From positions 107,310 through 171,309 of the forward strand of contig SKCR01033462.1 in the NCBI GenBank assembly GCA_019454045.1: a DNA stretch of 64,000 nt, in the 5' to 3' direction. The DNA comes from Zanthoxylum bungeanum (lineage: Eukaryota; Streptophyta; Magnoliopsida; Sapindales; Rutaceae). Every line of letters begins with the position of its first letter. Within the stretch, counting starts at the first letter, position 1. Made by a program: the position numbers and the translations under genes. The notes below the pieces were generated by a model. It made no database searches. It was not told the origin of the DNA and was given only the letters and a program-made list of their open reading frames with translations. Below, in pieces: positions 45,906 to 56,259 of the stretch.

Positions 45906-46510
45906 ATCTCCCACTTGCACTATAGCCAACTAGTATGAATCTGGACACCATACTCTCAGGTGTGCCTATCATGTTTTTGTTGAGTCAGCCATTTAGTCAG
46001 AGAATCTGCAAGATTATCTTTTGTGGGTATTTTCTCTATAATAACTTCTTTTCTCTCAACAATCTCCCTGATGGGATGAAATCACCTGAGTACATGCTTG
46101 GATTTCTGGTGGGACCTTGGTTCTTTTGATTGAGCAATGGCGCCCGTGTTGTCACAGTAAATCGTGACACCATTGTTTATCACAGGAAGAACTTCCAGCT
46201 CCGTGATAAACTTCTTTATCCATACTGCTTCTTTAGCTGCCTCAGATGCTGCAATATACTCGGCTTCAGTGGTGGAGTCCACTGTAGTTAACTGCTTAGA
46301 GCTTTTCAAACTGACAGCTCCGCCATTCATAGTAAACAAATATCTTGTTTGTGATCTGCTGTCATCCCTATCGGTCTGAAAGCTCGTTTTATAGTAACCA
46401 ATGACTTTCATCTCAGAACAATCTCTGTATGTCAAGAACACATCCTTATTTCTTCTCAGATACTTGAGGATTGTTTTGACAGCTGCCCAGTGTTGCTCAC
46501 TAGGATTTGC
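45906..46510 (-). pseudogene. Copia-B (copy 2) RNase H
   Basis: 46441-46082 is open for 119 residues: VFLTYRDCSEMKVIGYYKTSFQTDRDDSRSQTRYLFTMNGGAVSLKSSK, then STTEAEYIAASEAAKEAVWIKKFI and CDNTGAIAQSKEPRSHQKSKHVL. It retains more catalytic sequence than copy 1 (EAEY and DN). A frame break separates it from reverse transcriptase. Confidence 0.9.
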
Positions 46511-47362
46511 CTAATACCTGCTCGTTATGCTAAGAGCATAAGAGACATCAGGTCTTGTACATAGCATGGCATACATGATCGATCCTATTGCTGAAGCATA
46601 AGGGATCCTACTCATACGCTCTCTATCTGAAGGAGTATATGGACATTGCTCCTTAGATAATTTGATTCCATGACAAGTAGGTAAATTACCTCTTTTGGAA
46701 TCTTCCATTTTGAATCTTTTCAAAACTTTATCTATGTACGTAGATTGAAAGTCCTAACAACATCTTAGATCTATTATGGTAGATCTTAATGTCGAGGATG
46801 TAGGCTGCTTCTCCCAAATCTTTCATGGAGAAATTCTGAGATAACCATTACTTGGTGGCTTGCATCATAGGATTATCATTCCCGATGATTAATATGTCAT
46901 CAACATATAATATAAGAAATATAACAGCACTCCCACTACTATTCCTGTAAACACAAGGCTCGTCTACATTTTTTATGAAGTCAAATTCTTTGATTGTCTC
47001 ATCAAATCATATATTCCAACTTTTGGAGGCTTGCTTGAGTCCATAAATGGATCGTTTAAGCTTGCATACTTTATTATGATCATCCTTAGATGCAAACCCC
47101 TCAGGTTGTGTCATATAGACTTCCTCAACGAGGTTCCCATTAAGGAAAGCTATTTTGACATCCATCTACCAAATCTCATAATCAAAGTGTGCAGCTAGTG
47201 CCAGTAAAATTCGAATGGACTTTATCATTGCAACAGGCGAAAAGGTTTCATCATAGTCAATTCCTTGGATTTGCCTATAACCTTTCGCCACCAACCTAGC
47301 CTTATAGGTTGGATGTTGCCTTCTGCATCAGTTTTACGCTTGTAAATCCATTTGCAGCCTAT
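46511..47362 (-). pseudogene. Copia-B (copy 2) reverse transcriptase, 5' truncated
   Basis: 46723-46511 shows MKRFKMEDSKRGNLPTCHGIKLS...GSIMYAMLCTRPDVSYALS. Further right, in several frames, are the SVYGLKQ and Y-V-D-D regions (46890-46930) and, at 47290-47362, [16 protein letters not shown]. Beyond about 47362 the sequence jumps to the leader: integrase, protease and gag are missing. Confidence 0.88.
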
Positions 47363-47370
47363 AGCATCTG

Positions 47371-47719
47371 TCTCTAGATGCTTGCACCCTAAAATAATCA
47401 TGTCAATTCTAATCATACATAGAATCATCAAGCATATGAGTTTTAATATGTTGGAATTATTTTAGGCATTAAATAACTTTGATTAATATTTAATTATGAT
47501 ATTGCATTTTATTTTAATCAAATAAATTTACTATTCATGTTTTTTTACAGATGGGTGAACCTTAAATGCAATTTCACAATTCAAATCTTAGCCAAATCAT
47601 GCAAAACTTGTTCCTAAAAGTAATTTCAGGGTGTTAGCTTTCCAACGAGCTTTTACACACCCAATTTTGACTCAAATGAGAGAGAACTAATCAAAATAAA
47701 AATGACGCGCTGATACCAC
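47371..47719 (-). other. Copia-B (copy 2) leader remnant and primer-binding site
   Basis: Matches 43631-43980 in copy 1 from TCTCTAGATGCTTGC to the LTR edge. The join to the reverse transcriptase fragment carries about 8 extra bases (AGCATCTG, 47363-47370) found in neither parent at that point. Primer-binding site near 47706-47718. Confidence 0.9.
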
Positions 47720-49292
47720 TGTTGGGAAGCAGCCGCGAGTGCGCAGTGGAAAATTAAAAATTATGATGCCGGTATCCCTTTGCCCATGACCCATTTGTTT
47801 TGATTATTCTACAAGCCTAGGCATGTTACTATATATTCTAAGCATAAAAACTAATAAAACATGCAAAGAACATAAACTTAAACATGCTAACTATCATAAG
47901 AACTCTAATTAAAAATAAAGAAAGAAAAAGACATATTTGAACCGAAGACTTATCCAGTCCTCCCTCCAATCTACAAACTTTTCTCGAACTCAGCAAGCTC
48001 TTCCACGTTCCAAAAGGCCACCCAAGTGTGTGGCCTCCAAAGGTGCACACACCAAAGCCAAAACTCAACGGCAAGACTACGCCTTGAGTGTACGAGAATT
48101 TTGCCCTTGGTGCTAGCCTAGGAAAATACCTCAAAACTTTTAACTTGAGATTCCTTTAGTTAATTAGACTTAAGGATCCTCAAAATCAGTGGCTTACTCT
48201 TAAACTTTATAGTTTCTCACTTATATAAACCCAAGACATGAAATGTTTTTGTGTAAAAATTTGTAAAGAATTCTTTGGGTTTATATAGGTGCTCCAAAGA
48301 CAACAAAATTAATTAAGAATCTGATGTGGGATAAATGCTAATTAAATATTAGCCATTGGATCTTAATATAGTGTTTAATAAGATTATAAAACCCTAATAA
48401 GAGTTTAGGCCGAATTGGAATTCAAAACAAATAATAAAATAATAAAAAAAAACGCAGATTTTTTTTCTTATACATTTTTCCAATTCCCAAAGTGTCCCTA
48501 TCATCATTCACCAATCCCTAAGCCACTTTGGAACCTCATAAATGATATGTTTAATAATTAAACACATTGAACCATTTATGAACAATTCTTACAGCAATCA
48601 TATATGTTGTTAAATTTGTACTGTGCACTGTTAACCATTGATTTCGACTTTGTTGTGTGTGACCTTTTGGGTTCCCCTCAAGTTGGACATGAAATGAATC
48701 GTGATAATTTAATCGAACATAAATTATCCTCCGATCAGATGGTCGTTCGATTTCAATGTCCAAGGTTGACATCTAGCAACATGCCAAGGCCCCCAAATGA
48801 GAAGGAAAGATATATACTCATTCTGTATGCGATTTACATATGATACGGTCCCTCGCCTCATTGTATCCCCACCGTTTGACCTAGGGTATGGAAAGTGTCT
48901 ACCCATATAGTCAAAGATATGATGTTGATAGTGTCATGAATCTTGCTAACCCAAGAATATCACATGATTCTTCCGCTGCGGCCACAGTCTCAAACACTGA
49001 TCACACATATCAACCCGCGAACTGGAATACTACTCTTATAAGAAAATATTATCCGAGAGAGTGGCGATTCTCTTTTGTATCTTTACAAACTTCATGTGTT
49101 TCAACAAATGACCCAATCATACCCTTATGATCGGATCTTTTGAACCAGGGAAGGAGAATGTCAAAGTCATTTGATCCACACATAAGATTGTAAAGACCTC
49201 AAGTCTAAGGACTAGTCATACAATCGATACATGAAAGTTCTCACAGACACTTGGGATAAACACTCCATGTGAAAACTTTCGGCGGTCAGTTC
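47720..49292 (-). repeat. Copia-B LTR 3, truncated
   Basis: TGTTGGGAAGCAGCC start; matches LTR 1 and 2 up to GGCGGTCAGTTC, then breaks off. About 380 bp of the far end are gone. A TATA-like box lies at 48280-48287. The neighbour at 49293 is CACTA-2 sequence. Confidence 0.92.
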
Positions 49293-50288
49293 AAAGAAAG
49301 TTTATGCACGAAGAGCTCAAAAACACTGGGCTAACGGACCAGTTATTTCTCATATATATTTGCAAAAAATGTAATAATAATTAATTATAAAAAATTAATA
49401 AGTAATTCAAAGAAATATTTATTACTTGTAATTTATATATTTACAAGATGGCGACCACAGTCATAATGCGATCTGGTGCCTCCTGTATGTCTGACTATTT
49501 TTGTTCATTTCATGGCGGATTGTCATCGATTACGAGAGATCATTTCTGAACGTACACGAAATTCATGAGATTGCCAGTATTTATTCAAATTATTTCATAG
49601 CGGATCGTCTATGAAACACAGCTTTCTGTTTAATCTCATTCAACATATCTTTGTACCCAATGGCCGCATTCTTCTCCCATGCAATATACATCATGGCATT
49701 AATTGTCTCCTCCCACCAAAAGTATTTCTACAAAATTATTGAATTAATTTATAAATATTATATTTCAAAAATAAATCTTTTATATTATATAATTAATTAA
49801 AATTTCTAAATATCTTAAACTCTTTAAAATATAATTTCTTAGTCTCTAAGATGACCTTATTCCAATAGACTTCCTTTGAAACCATCCGTTCCTAAAAAAT
49901 CTTTTGCATCTTGCGTGCAAAAATATTCGATTTCTCAATTTGCCTACAGAAAATGAAAACAATAAAAAAAGTAAAAAAAAATATAATATTAATAATAATA
50001 ATAATAATATAAAAATTACTTTGGCTCATGTAGAGTGAGCTGACGACGTTGCCTTGACCCAGTACTAAATGTCATTGATGCCACAGAGTTGACATTACCT
50101 GCGACATCCATCTCAGCTAGGTATTGTGATGTCATTGGTTTCTGTACATGTGGAGTCTGATCAAGATCCGATATTGGAGTCTGAAGCTGCTGTGAGCTGG
50201 TACCGGCCTCACTATTATAGGTCATAATAGACCTACCAAATATAGATATGCCCTTACAGAGAAGACCTCTCACGGTACGTCTGGCCAT
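49293..50288 (-). pseudogene. CACTA-2 TNPA-like remnant
   Basis: 50288-50016 encodes MARRTVRGLLCKGISIFGRS...TSSQQLQTPISDLDQTPHVQKP...SRQRRQLTLHEPK, a plausible N-terminal exon of a TNPA-type gene. After an AT-rich intron (49960-50015, with AAT repeats) come fragments: IEKSNIFARKMQKIF, KYFWWEETINAMMYIAWEKNAAIGYKDMLNEI (about 49740-49620), and QSAMK*TKIVRHTGGTRSHYDCG (about 49520-49450), which fits the S-x-x-N-K-x-x-R...H-x-x-G-x-x-S hallmark. Stops are present. It is cut at 49293 by copia-B; its 3' end is near 36483-36747. Confidence 0.65.
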
Positions 50289-51245
50289 TTTTTAAGAATA
50301 TAATCAGAACAAGCATGCATAAATTAATGTTAATCAAACTAACTATCAAGTAACATTAATGTGATTCAAATATTTCATCAAATAAATCGTTCGACTTTTT
50401 CTATCTTAACATGAATGTTTAATTGAAGTAAACTTTAAGCAAATCATTCGAATTTTTCAATCTTAGCGATTCCATATGGCATAGATGGTTTGTTCTTTTT
50501 TTTTTTTAATTGGGAGCATCAGAACTTCCAACTACGGAAAAATGGAATTGAGATGATTTTAAAGTAGTCATTTCGTGAATTACCTTAAACTGCACAAATA
50601 CATTTTCAACTACAGTTACTCATTTTAACCTATTGCCTCAAGTACCTCTTTAATCTACTGAAATTTTGAAGGAGTTTCATCTGTAACTATGATAATCTAA
50701 AAATTTTATTTACACAAAACAAACATTTCAAATAAACCTTACATATCTATTACATAACTTGTGCCTCTCCAAACTCTCATTACGCCAAATGCCACTAAAA
50801 TTCAAGCGACATTCTGCCATACTCATGCAAGAAACAAAAGCCACATTCTCATCAATAATTACCACAACATGCGTGAATCCAATCTAATATATTGTTTAGA
50901 GCATTACAAAGCCCAAATATATATACAACACCTCAATGCTTATTACACAAGGCATTTATCTCATGTTTATTACATTACTAATAATATAACATAATACAAT
51001 AATAAGATTTCATCACACATCAATTCGGCCACCACAAGAACATTACTAAATAATTTTTTATGTTTGAGGCATTGAGACAGTGCCTCAAATGAAGCACTGA
51101 GAAAGTGCAAAAAAAATTGAAAAAAAATTATTTCAGACACTAAAAATTAACAAATTGATATCAATTGGCATATATCACAATCGAAATAAAAATTAACAAA
51201 TGAACTTACCCAAATTTCAGTGAAGGTGATGATTCCGGCGACGAC
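50289..51245. other. CACTA-2 internal non-coding stretch
   Basis: AT-rich sequence between the TNPA and TNP2 remnants. The ORF at 50761-50994 is low-complexity (ACATCTCATTT-type words) and not credible. A near-tandem GTGCCTCAAATGAAGCACTGAGAAAGTGC region (about 51075-51105) is seen. No other features. Confidence 0.6.
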
Positions 51246-51249
51246 GGGT

Positions 51250-51890
51250 TTACAGAGAAGAGGGGAGAGGAGAGTGAGTGAATCGTGGAAGAAAAATTTT
51301 GGTTTTATATTGCATGAGTCCAACTACTTTTGCTTCATACAGTAGATGTACCGGAAGATGTTTCATAAAATCGAAGAAGGCTGGAGGGAAAATACGCTCT
51401 AATTTGCATAGAATGATTGGGATCTCTTCTTCAAGTCTTTCCATCTCAGTCACTTTAACAGTAGTTGATGTTAAGTCTTTGAAAAGTAAACTTAACTCTG
51501 TAAGTGCTTGCCAAACATGACTTGGAAGTAATTCAAGAAATGCAATTGGTATTAACCTTTGTATAAACACATGGAAATCGTGACTCTTCATCCCAAATAA
51601 CTTATACTTTCGTATATCCACACATTGTCCCATATTCAAAATATAAATGTCTGAGAACTTGAGTTCTTTTAACCATTTACACAAAACTTCTTTCTTATTT
51701 CTATCCAATTTGTATCATGATATATGATACTTCCCAGACTCCGCATGCATTTGCAACTTCTGTCGGTTGCATAATAACAATATGTTTTCCCTTACTTTGG
51801 TAGTATCTTTAGTCTTTCCCTCTACATCCATCATAGTGTTGAACACGTTTTCACATTTTTCTCAATGTGCATCACATCGAGATTAATATG
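51250..51890 (-). pseudogene. CACTA-2 TNP2-like transposase, C-terminal remnant
   Basis: 51708-51250 (152 aa) reads MDRNKKEVLCKWLKELKFSDIYILNMGQCVDIRKYKLFGMKSHDFHVFIQRLIPIAFLELLPSHVWQ...EEEIPIILCKLERIFPPAFFDFMKHLPVHLLYEAKVVGLMQYK. This lines up with CACTA-1 residues KSFCDWLKMVKFPDNYASNIG...GLKSHDCHVLL and the DUF4218 domain. To its right (51709-51890) are decayed pieces of the MHIEKN...GKTKD region. The N-terminal two thirds of TNP2 are absent, so the element cannot make a transposase. Confidence 0.88.
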
Positions 51891-51959
51891 ATAACAAGAA
51901 AAAAACTACCAAGATTGAAGCAGAAGTGAGCATAAATCTGAAAATGAACAAGACAATGA

Positions 51960-52542
51960 GCAATGAGGTAGGGGAAGAGGAAAATTTATTTTTATATTCC
52001 AGAAATTTACCGATCGAAATAAATATCGTTCAGTAAAACATTAGTTTTGACGCCATATCTTGACGCTCAATTGTTGTTAGGCGCCTAATATTACCAATCG
52101 ACTTGTCATCGGTAGGTAATTACGACCTACATTTCGGTCGATATATATCATTCAGTATATATCTAATTCTTAATAATTTTTATTAAAATTATTTCACACT
52201 TACCGACCGATAAGTAATCAATCAATAAATTTGACATAATATCGACCTATCTCATCGGTCAGTAAAAAAACTTTGTTTACCGACTGAAACTACGGTCGGT
52301 AAGACATCAGTAAAAACTTGATGCCATTTCATAGTGCCAAGTTTGTGTTCAAAGCGTCTTTTTCTGACAGAATACGGATGGATTAGTTTGTCGGTAATTT
52401 ATTGGTCGGTAAATGGTCGGTATTGGGTTAGTAAATTTCTTAATATTTAAACGGTCGATATTCAGTCGGTATTTAGTGGGTTCTACCGAAAAAATATTTT
52501 CAGTGGTAATATCGGTCGGTAATCCAACATTTTATTTTAGTG
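51960..52542. repeat. CACTA-2 right subterminal repeats and terminus
   Basis: About fifteen words of the type TCGGTCGGTAA, ACCGACCG or GGTCGGTAT in both orientations, ending in ATTTTATTTTAGTG (reversed: CACTAAAATAAAAT). They match 36013-36350 and 17020-17075 at the other side. Confidence 0.88.
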
Positions 52543-52545
52543 ATT

Positions 52546-53661
52546 ATTTGGGTATTAAATCATTAGTAAAGAATTAGGAAAATAGAACAGTGGTAAAAAA
52601 AAAAAAAAAACAAAAGAGACAGTCAATTTTGGATTAAATACGGATAATTTTTAGAAATTAGGATTCAATTCAAAATTAATTAGGAGCTTGTGGTTAATAG
52701 GGATGTCAGTCGGGACATCCCTTCTCGAGTGGTGCTCGTCATGTCCTTTCTTGTCCTGATTATTATTTGGATGAAAAATTAGTGCTGAATCTTGATCGAT
52801 TTTTAATTCGGGATGAAAAATTATCTTGAATTCAGACCTCTTGAATCCCAATCGTAATATGGGACACTTTAGGCTAAAATTTAGGATTCATGGCAATTTT
52901 TTCATTCCAAAATCTCAATTGAATATTTGAGATGAAAAATCATCCCACCCGAACTTTTATTCTTTATGAATTTTCATTCTGAATCTCGATCAGATTATCG
53001 TTATTTAAGATTTTCTGCCATTCTAATCCTTAATAATAATAAGCGATGGTAGATTAGATTTTTTAATAATTCTCTGAAGATAACGACAGTTTCAGTAATC
53101 TTCTATTGTTAGGGTATTGCTATTATACACATCGTATTGATTACGGGGGAGTATGAAATCCCGAGACGCACTTTTCATGTGCGTCTCGGCTTCTGCTTTG
53201 CAATCAAACAACGGTTTAGAAGGGCATCAACCGGTAAGAGCTATCAATTGGGCGTTATTATTATAGAATTTCAAATGGGTGATAGTTTTGTAATTGATGG
53301 AGCACACTCGACCCACAAAAGCCTTTCTCCTATGGCCAAGGATAGTTTATGTAACCAAACTTTCCTATATACATACTCATATTTCTGAGTTATTATTTCA
53401 TATAATAGAATTATGGGTGACATGATAGCACCATTGATAAACATCTATTAAATATAATTTTTTTAATATTTTAGTATGCATGATAAAATATTATTTGATT
53501 ATTTCATGAGTAACATGGTACCACTATTTGATTTTAAAAATGTATTGTTTGATATGGTATCAACTTTTTTCCGCATGTACAAACAATTTGCAGCAAAATC
53601 CCACACTTAAAAATAAAATTTGGAGGCAATTGATACCCTGATCGATGTGTCAGTCTGAGCT
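52546..53661. other. 3' flank of the DUF247 gene
   Basis: AT-rich, with an A run at 52597-52612. A TAGGGATGTCAG...CTGCCATTCTAATCCTTA pair (52699 and about 53030) looks like the ends of a worn MITE, and ATGAAAAATTATCTTGAAT-type words recur. The 83-aa ORF at 53137-53388 has no recognisable domain. I see no gene here. The likely transcript end of the DUF247 gene lies within this stretch, but no clear AATAAA was found on the minus strand near the stop. Confidence 0.5.
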
Positions 53662-55203
53662 TCACCAACCGTTATGTTTTCGACAACCATGGACTGAGCA
53701 GAAAGCTTGTAATGCCGTCAAGAGTAAAAGCATAATGGTAGCTATAAATGTAAGAAATTGCCAAGAACCAAACACATAAAGATTCTTATTTTTCCGCAAC
53801 TTAACCCTCCATCGGCTGCTGTAATACTTGTTAACACCTTCAACAACTTTATCAATGAAGGGCACTTTCGTCAATCTAATAAATTTATCCATCCCATTCC
53901 AGAAATTAGCAACCTCTGTATCGCTCATCAATCTGTTCAAAACAATGCCTTTTTCCTTGAGCAACTTCACATCCTCTATAGTCCCAATAATCCCATTCAT
54001 CAACTCCGTGTAACGGGTTAAAACCAACGGCCCTGATGCAGTTGATGCCTCGTAAGCTACTAAGTTTCTCACTATCACCTCTGTGTTGAGATCAAAACTG
54101 ATGGAGGGAAGGTGTAACGTTGCCGTCTTTTCATTGAAACGGATGGTTGTGATGTTACCAACAGTTGCTGAAAAACGAACCTGGGATTTGGCCAGCTCAG
54201 TGGCAGAAGGAATTGTGATTTTTCCCACTAATTGGGGTCTGTTTATGTGTTTGCTTGTGGGGGAGCTCTCAGCATCGGAATTATTTTCTTGGTTTTCTTG
54301 TGGGAATACTGAATTTTTAATTGGTTGTGCGAAGATTGAAAATCCGGGGATCTTGGAAAGCATCTTTGAAAGAAGCTTCCAAAGCTCACTACGTAACCTT
54401 TTTGAGTCGTCCGAATCTGTTTCCTGGGGTTGCTGAAAAGTTGCTTGTTGCTCAGGTTTCAGCACAATTCTTTTGTACAAATAATCTAGCAAATGGGCAC
54501 ATTCTGAAACTTGGATGATTGGCTTTTCCTTTTTAATTTTAAAAGGCGAAATTTGTTCACAAAATCCCATCAACAACACCTGCAACATATCATCAGCTGA
54601 TTCCAAAGATGAGTATTGAACTTCAAGCATTTTTCTCAACACAAATAAGGGAATTTGATTTTCAAGCATCACCATATCTCTAAGAATCGTGTCATGAGCT
54701 GCCTTAGTCGCAGCGTAATCAACCAAATGTGACATTGATCTTGAAGAAGAAGTAGTTGTAGATAACTTACCTTCTTTCATAGCGCAAATCTGAAGAAACT
54801 CAAGCAAGAATGATGCATCAATGGCCATCATCCATGATAGAGTCTCATTACTTACATTCAAATACTTGTGATAGCAAGCTCGAATCTGTAGCCCAAGCTC
54901 TTTCAATTGATAAACAAAAGACTCAAACTTATGATCATCACCAAGGAATTGTCTTTGAGCCCTTTTAGTTGCGGCTAACTTGTATCTCTCCATCTCATAG
55001 AGCTCAGGACGCCAGTAATGATAAGGGCCAATTGCAACTTCTTGTGGAGTATAAGAATCAGGAGCAATTGACATCAAAGTTTTAGGCACACTGAAGATGC
55101 TGACAGGAATTCCAGTATTGTTTTGAAGCTCTTCTTCTAGTGTTCGACGAATGTTGACGATCCATTGACGTTCGTCAAAGTTTTGATTTGGATTAGAGGT
55201 CAT
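53662..55203 (-). CDS. DUF247 (UPF0481) membrane protein
   Basis: Intact single-exon gene of 513 codons. DUF247 proteins are plant-specific and usually plasma-membrane or endomembrane associated. Most have unknown function, although some act in grass self-incompatibility. Landmarks: QWIVNIRRTLEEEL (residues 13-26), IFSVPKTLMSIAPDSYTPQEVAIGPYHYWRPELYEME (36-72, the family signature), MAIDASFLLEFL (about 126), DMVMLENQIPLFVLRKML (about 176-193), then ATLHLPSISFDLNTEVIVRNLVAYE (about 365) and FWNGMDKFIRL. A C-terminal hydrophobic helix (about 480-503, FGSWQFLTFIATIMLLLLTALQAF) is the membrane anchor. A variable Ser/Gln-rich linker (about 255-310) separates the halves. Length and order resemble Arabidopsis At3g02645. 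It is the only intact host gene seen and shows no breaks. Confidence 0.95.
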   Translation of the reverse strand: MTSNPNQNFDERQWIVNIRRTLEEELQNNTGIPVSIFSVPKTLMSIAPDSYTPQEVAIGPYHYWRPELYEMERYKLAATKRAQRQFLGDDHKFESFVYQLKELGLQIRACYHKYLNVSNETLSWMMAIDASFLLEFLQICAMKEGKLSTTTSSSRSMSHLVDYAATKAAHDTILRDMVMLENQIPLFVLRKMLEVQYSSLESADDMLQVLLMGFCEQISPFKIKKEKPIIQVSECAHLLDYLYKRIVLKPEQQATFQQPQETDSDDSKRLRSELWKLLSKMLSKIPGFSIFAQPIKNSVFPQENQENNSDAESSPTSKHINRPQLVGKITIPSATELAKSQVRFSATVGNITTIRFNEKTATLHLPSISFDLNTEVIVRNLVAYEASTASGPLVLTRYTELMNGIIGTIEDVKLLKEKGIVLNRLMSDTEVANFWNGMDKFIRLTKVPFIDKVVEGVNKYYSSRWRVKLRKNKNLYVFGSWQFLTFIATIMLLLLTALQAFCSVHGCRKHNGW

Positions 55204-56259
55204 GCTGGATTAATTTGACAGATGAAGAGGACAAATATATTTTCCTAGAAGGAACTTTTGGTTCCAAACTTCTAATAATGGCTTCTTTATATTTTGGGAG
55301 GATGAATTCTATGTCTTTAATTTTTTTTTCATAATTACTTATTAGATCTTCATAATTACTCATTAAGTCCCTCTTGTTCAGGATTGAAAAAAAATCTTGA
55401 ATCCTGATCGGATTTTAAGATTTCATATCAAATGGTACATGATTCAGAATGAAAAATCGTCTTGAATAAAAATTTCAGTCGCGATTCAAAATGATTTTTC
55501 ATTTTAATTAAAAAAAATCGAAGATTATGAGAAAATTTCCTCATATCTTAATTGAGACAGGAAGAGACATCTTGATTTTTATTCATATTATTGTTCTAAC
55601 AGTAATAATAGAAAATTCAATACCAATCATTTACAGTTAAAATAATAGGACATTAATGGATAATTATGAAAAAATTAGAGACATAATGAATAATTATATA
55701 TATAAGTGGTGTGTAGAGAGTGAATATTAACTATCATAAACTTTTGCATGGGATGGTACCAAAGCCAAAATCCAATAATGCTAGCTAATTAGTGTTTTTG
55801 TTATAACTATCTCTCCATTGCTATCTCTTGAAGATAATTTTTCAATTGTAATTTACTCGCAAGTTTTGACATTTACATTATGGACGAGAAGATAACAGAA
55901 AAGAAGAATTATATCAACAATTTGACTAATGCGCAGTAGATGTAAAACGTGTTTTAATTGTGCTAGAAAAGAGGCAGTACTGTTTTTTTTTTTAATATGT
56001 TTATTTAAGCATTGCAATATTGACTGTCAATTTTTTTATTTATTTTTTTTATTTTTAACTATGTCAGTGGATTTGGAATCATAAATCTTCAAGAGATTTT
56101 ATGATAGGAAACTTGACTTTTATTAATATAATAAATTATTTGTGGCTAAATGAAATATATGCAAAAAAAATTACTTCAATTCAACATCCTAACTAATACA
56201 AAGATAAAATTCTACAGTATTTTATAATCCTCGAACAAATCTCCCCCAAGCAGTGAATT
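55204..56259. other. AT-rich region between DUF247 and the Tat element
   Basis: 5' flank of the DUF247 gene, then AT-rich sequence with no gene. 55370-55560 repeats AAATCTTGAATCCTGATCGGATTT and ATTCAGAATGAAAAATCGTCTTGAAT words similar to those at 52780-52990 on the other side of the gene. ACAAATCTCCCCCAAG (56234-56249) resembles a polypurine tract next to an LTR, but no LTR was recognised to its left. Confidence 0.5.
55286..55292 (-). promoter_or_regulatory. TATA-like box of the DUF247 gene
   Basis: Minus strand ATATAAA, about 83 bp before the start codon at 55203. The spacing allows a short 5' leader. It is a plausible core promoter, but AT-rich flanks make chance hits common. Confidence 0.45.

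Larger units (their letters stand above)
36748..49292 (-). mobile_element. Copia-B, tandem Ty1/copia array (3 LTRs, 2 internal regions)
   Basis: Three copies of one LTR (36748-38682, 43981-45905, 47720-49292) alternate with two internal regions of one element family (38683-43980 complete, 45906-47719 deleted). The middle LTR has a primer-binding site on its left and a polypurine tract on its right, so it serves both copies. The third LTR is truncated by about 380 bp at 49292. Such arrays arise by unequal recombination between LTRs or by insertion of a second copy. The array lies within the TNPA region of CACTA-2. A target duplication cannot be checked because the right end is lost. Confidence 0.9.
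16995..52542 (-). mobile_element. CACTA-2, decayed CACTA transposon split by nested insertions
   Basis: The left end reads CACTATAAGAAAACAAC and the right end, reversed, CACTAAAATAAAATG. Flanking bases are ATT on both sides (16992-16994 and 52543-52545), a 3-bp duplication. Inside both ends lie subterminal repeats of the type TCGGTCGGTAAA. The element's own sequence survives as 16995-17084, 36008-36747 and 49293-52542, about 4.1 kb in total; the rest is copia-A and copia-B. Gene remnants on the minus strand are TNP2 (C-terminal half) and TNPA. The ends differ from CACTA-1, so this is a different family. Confidence 0.85.

Noticed and set aside
52699..53035. Second MITE with TAGGGATGTCAG-type ends
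   Set aside because: Ends match poorly and no 8-bp duplication was seen, so it is mentioned only within the flank description.
53137..53388. 83-aa ORF in the 3' flank of DUF247
   Set aside because: No recognisable domain, AT-rich surroundings, and no splice or promoter signals; it looks like chance.
53758..54518. Plus-strand ORFs inside the DUF247 gene
   Set aside because: Antisense shadows of the long minus-strand frame.
56234..56259. Polypurine-like tract (ACAAATCTCCCCCAAG) left of the Tat LTR as the mark of a further LTR element
   Set aside because: No LTR or matching internal sequence was recognised to either side; a chance pyrimidine run is equally likely.
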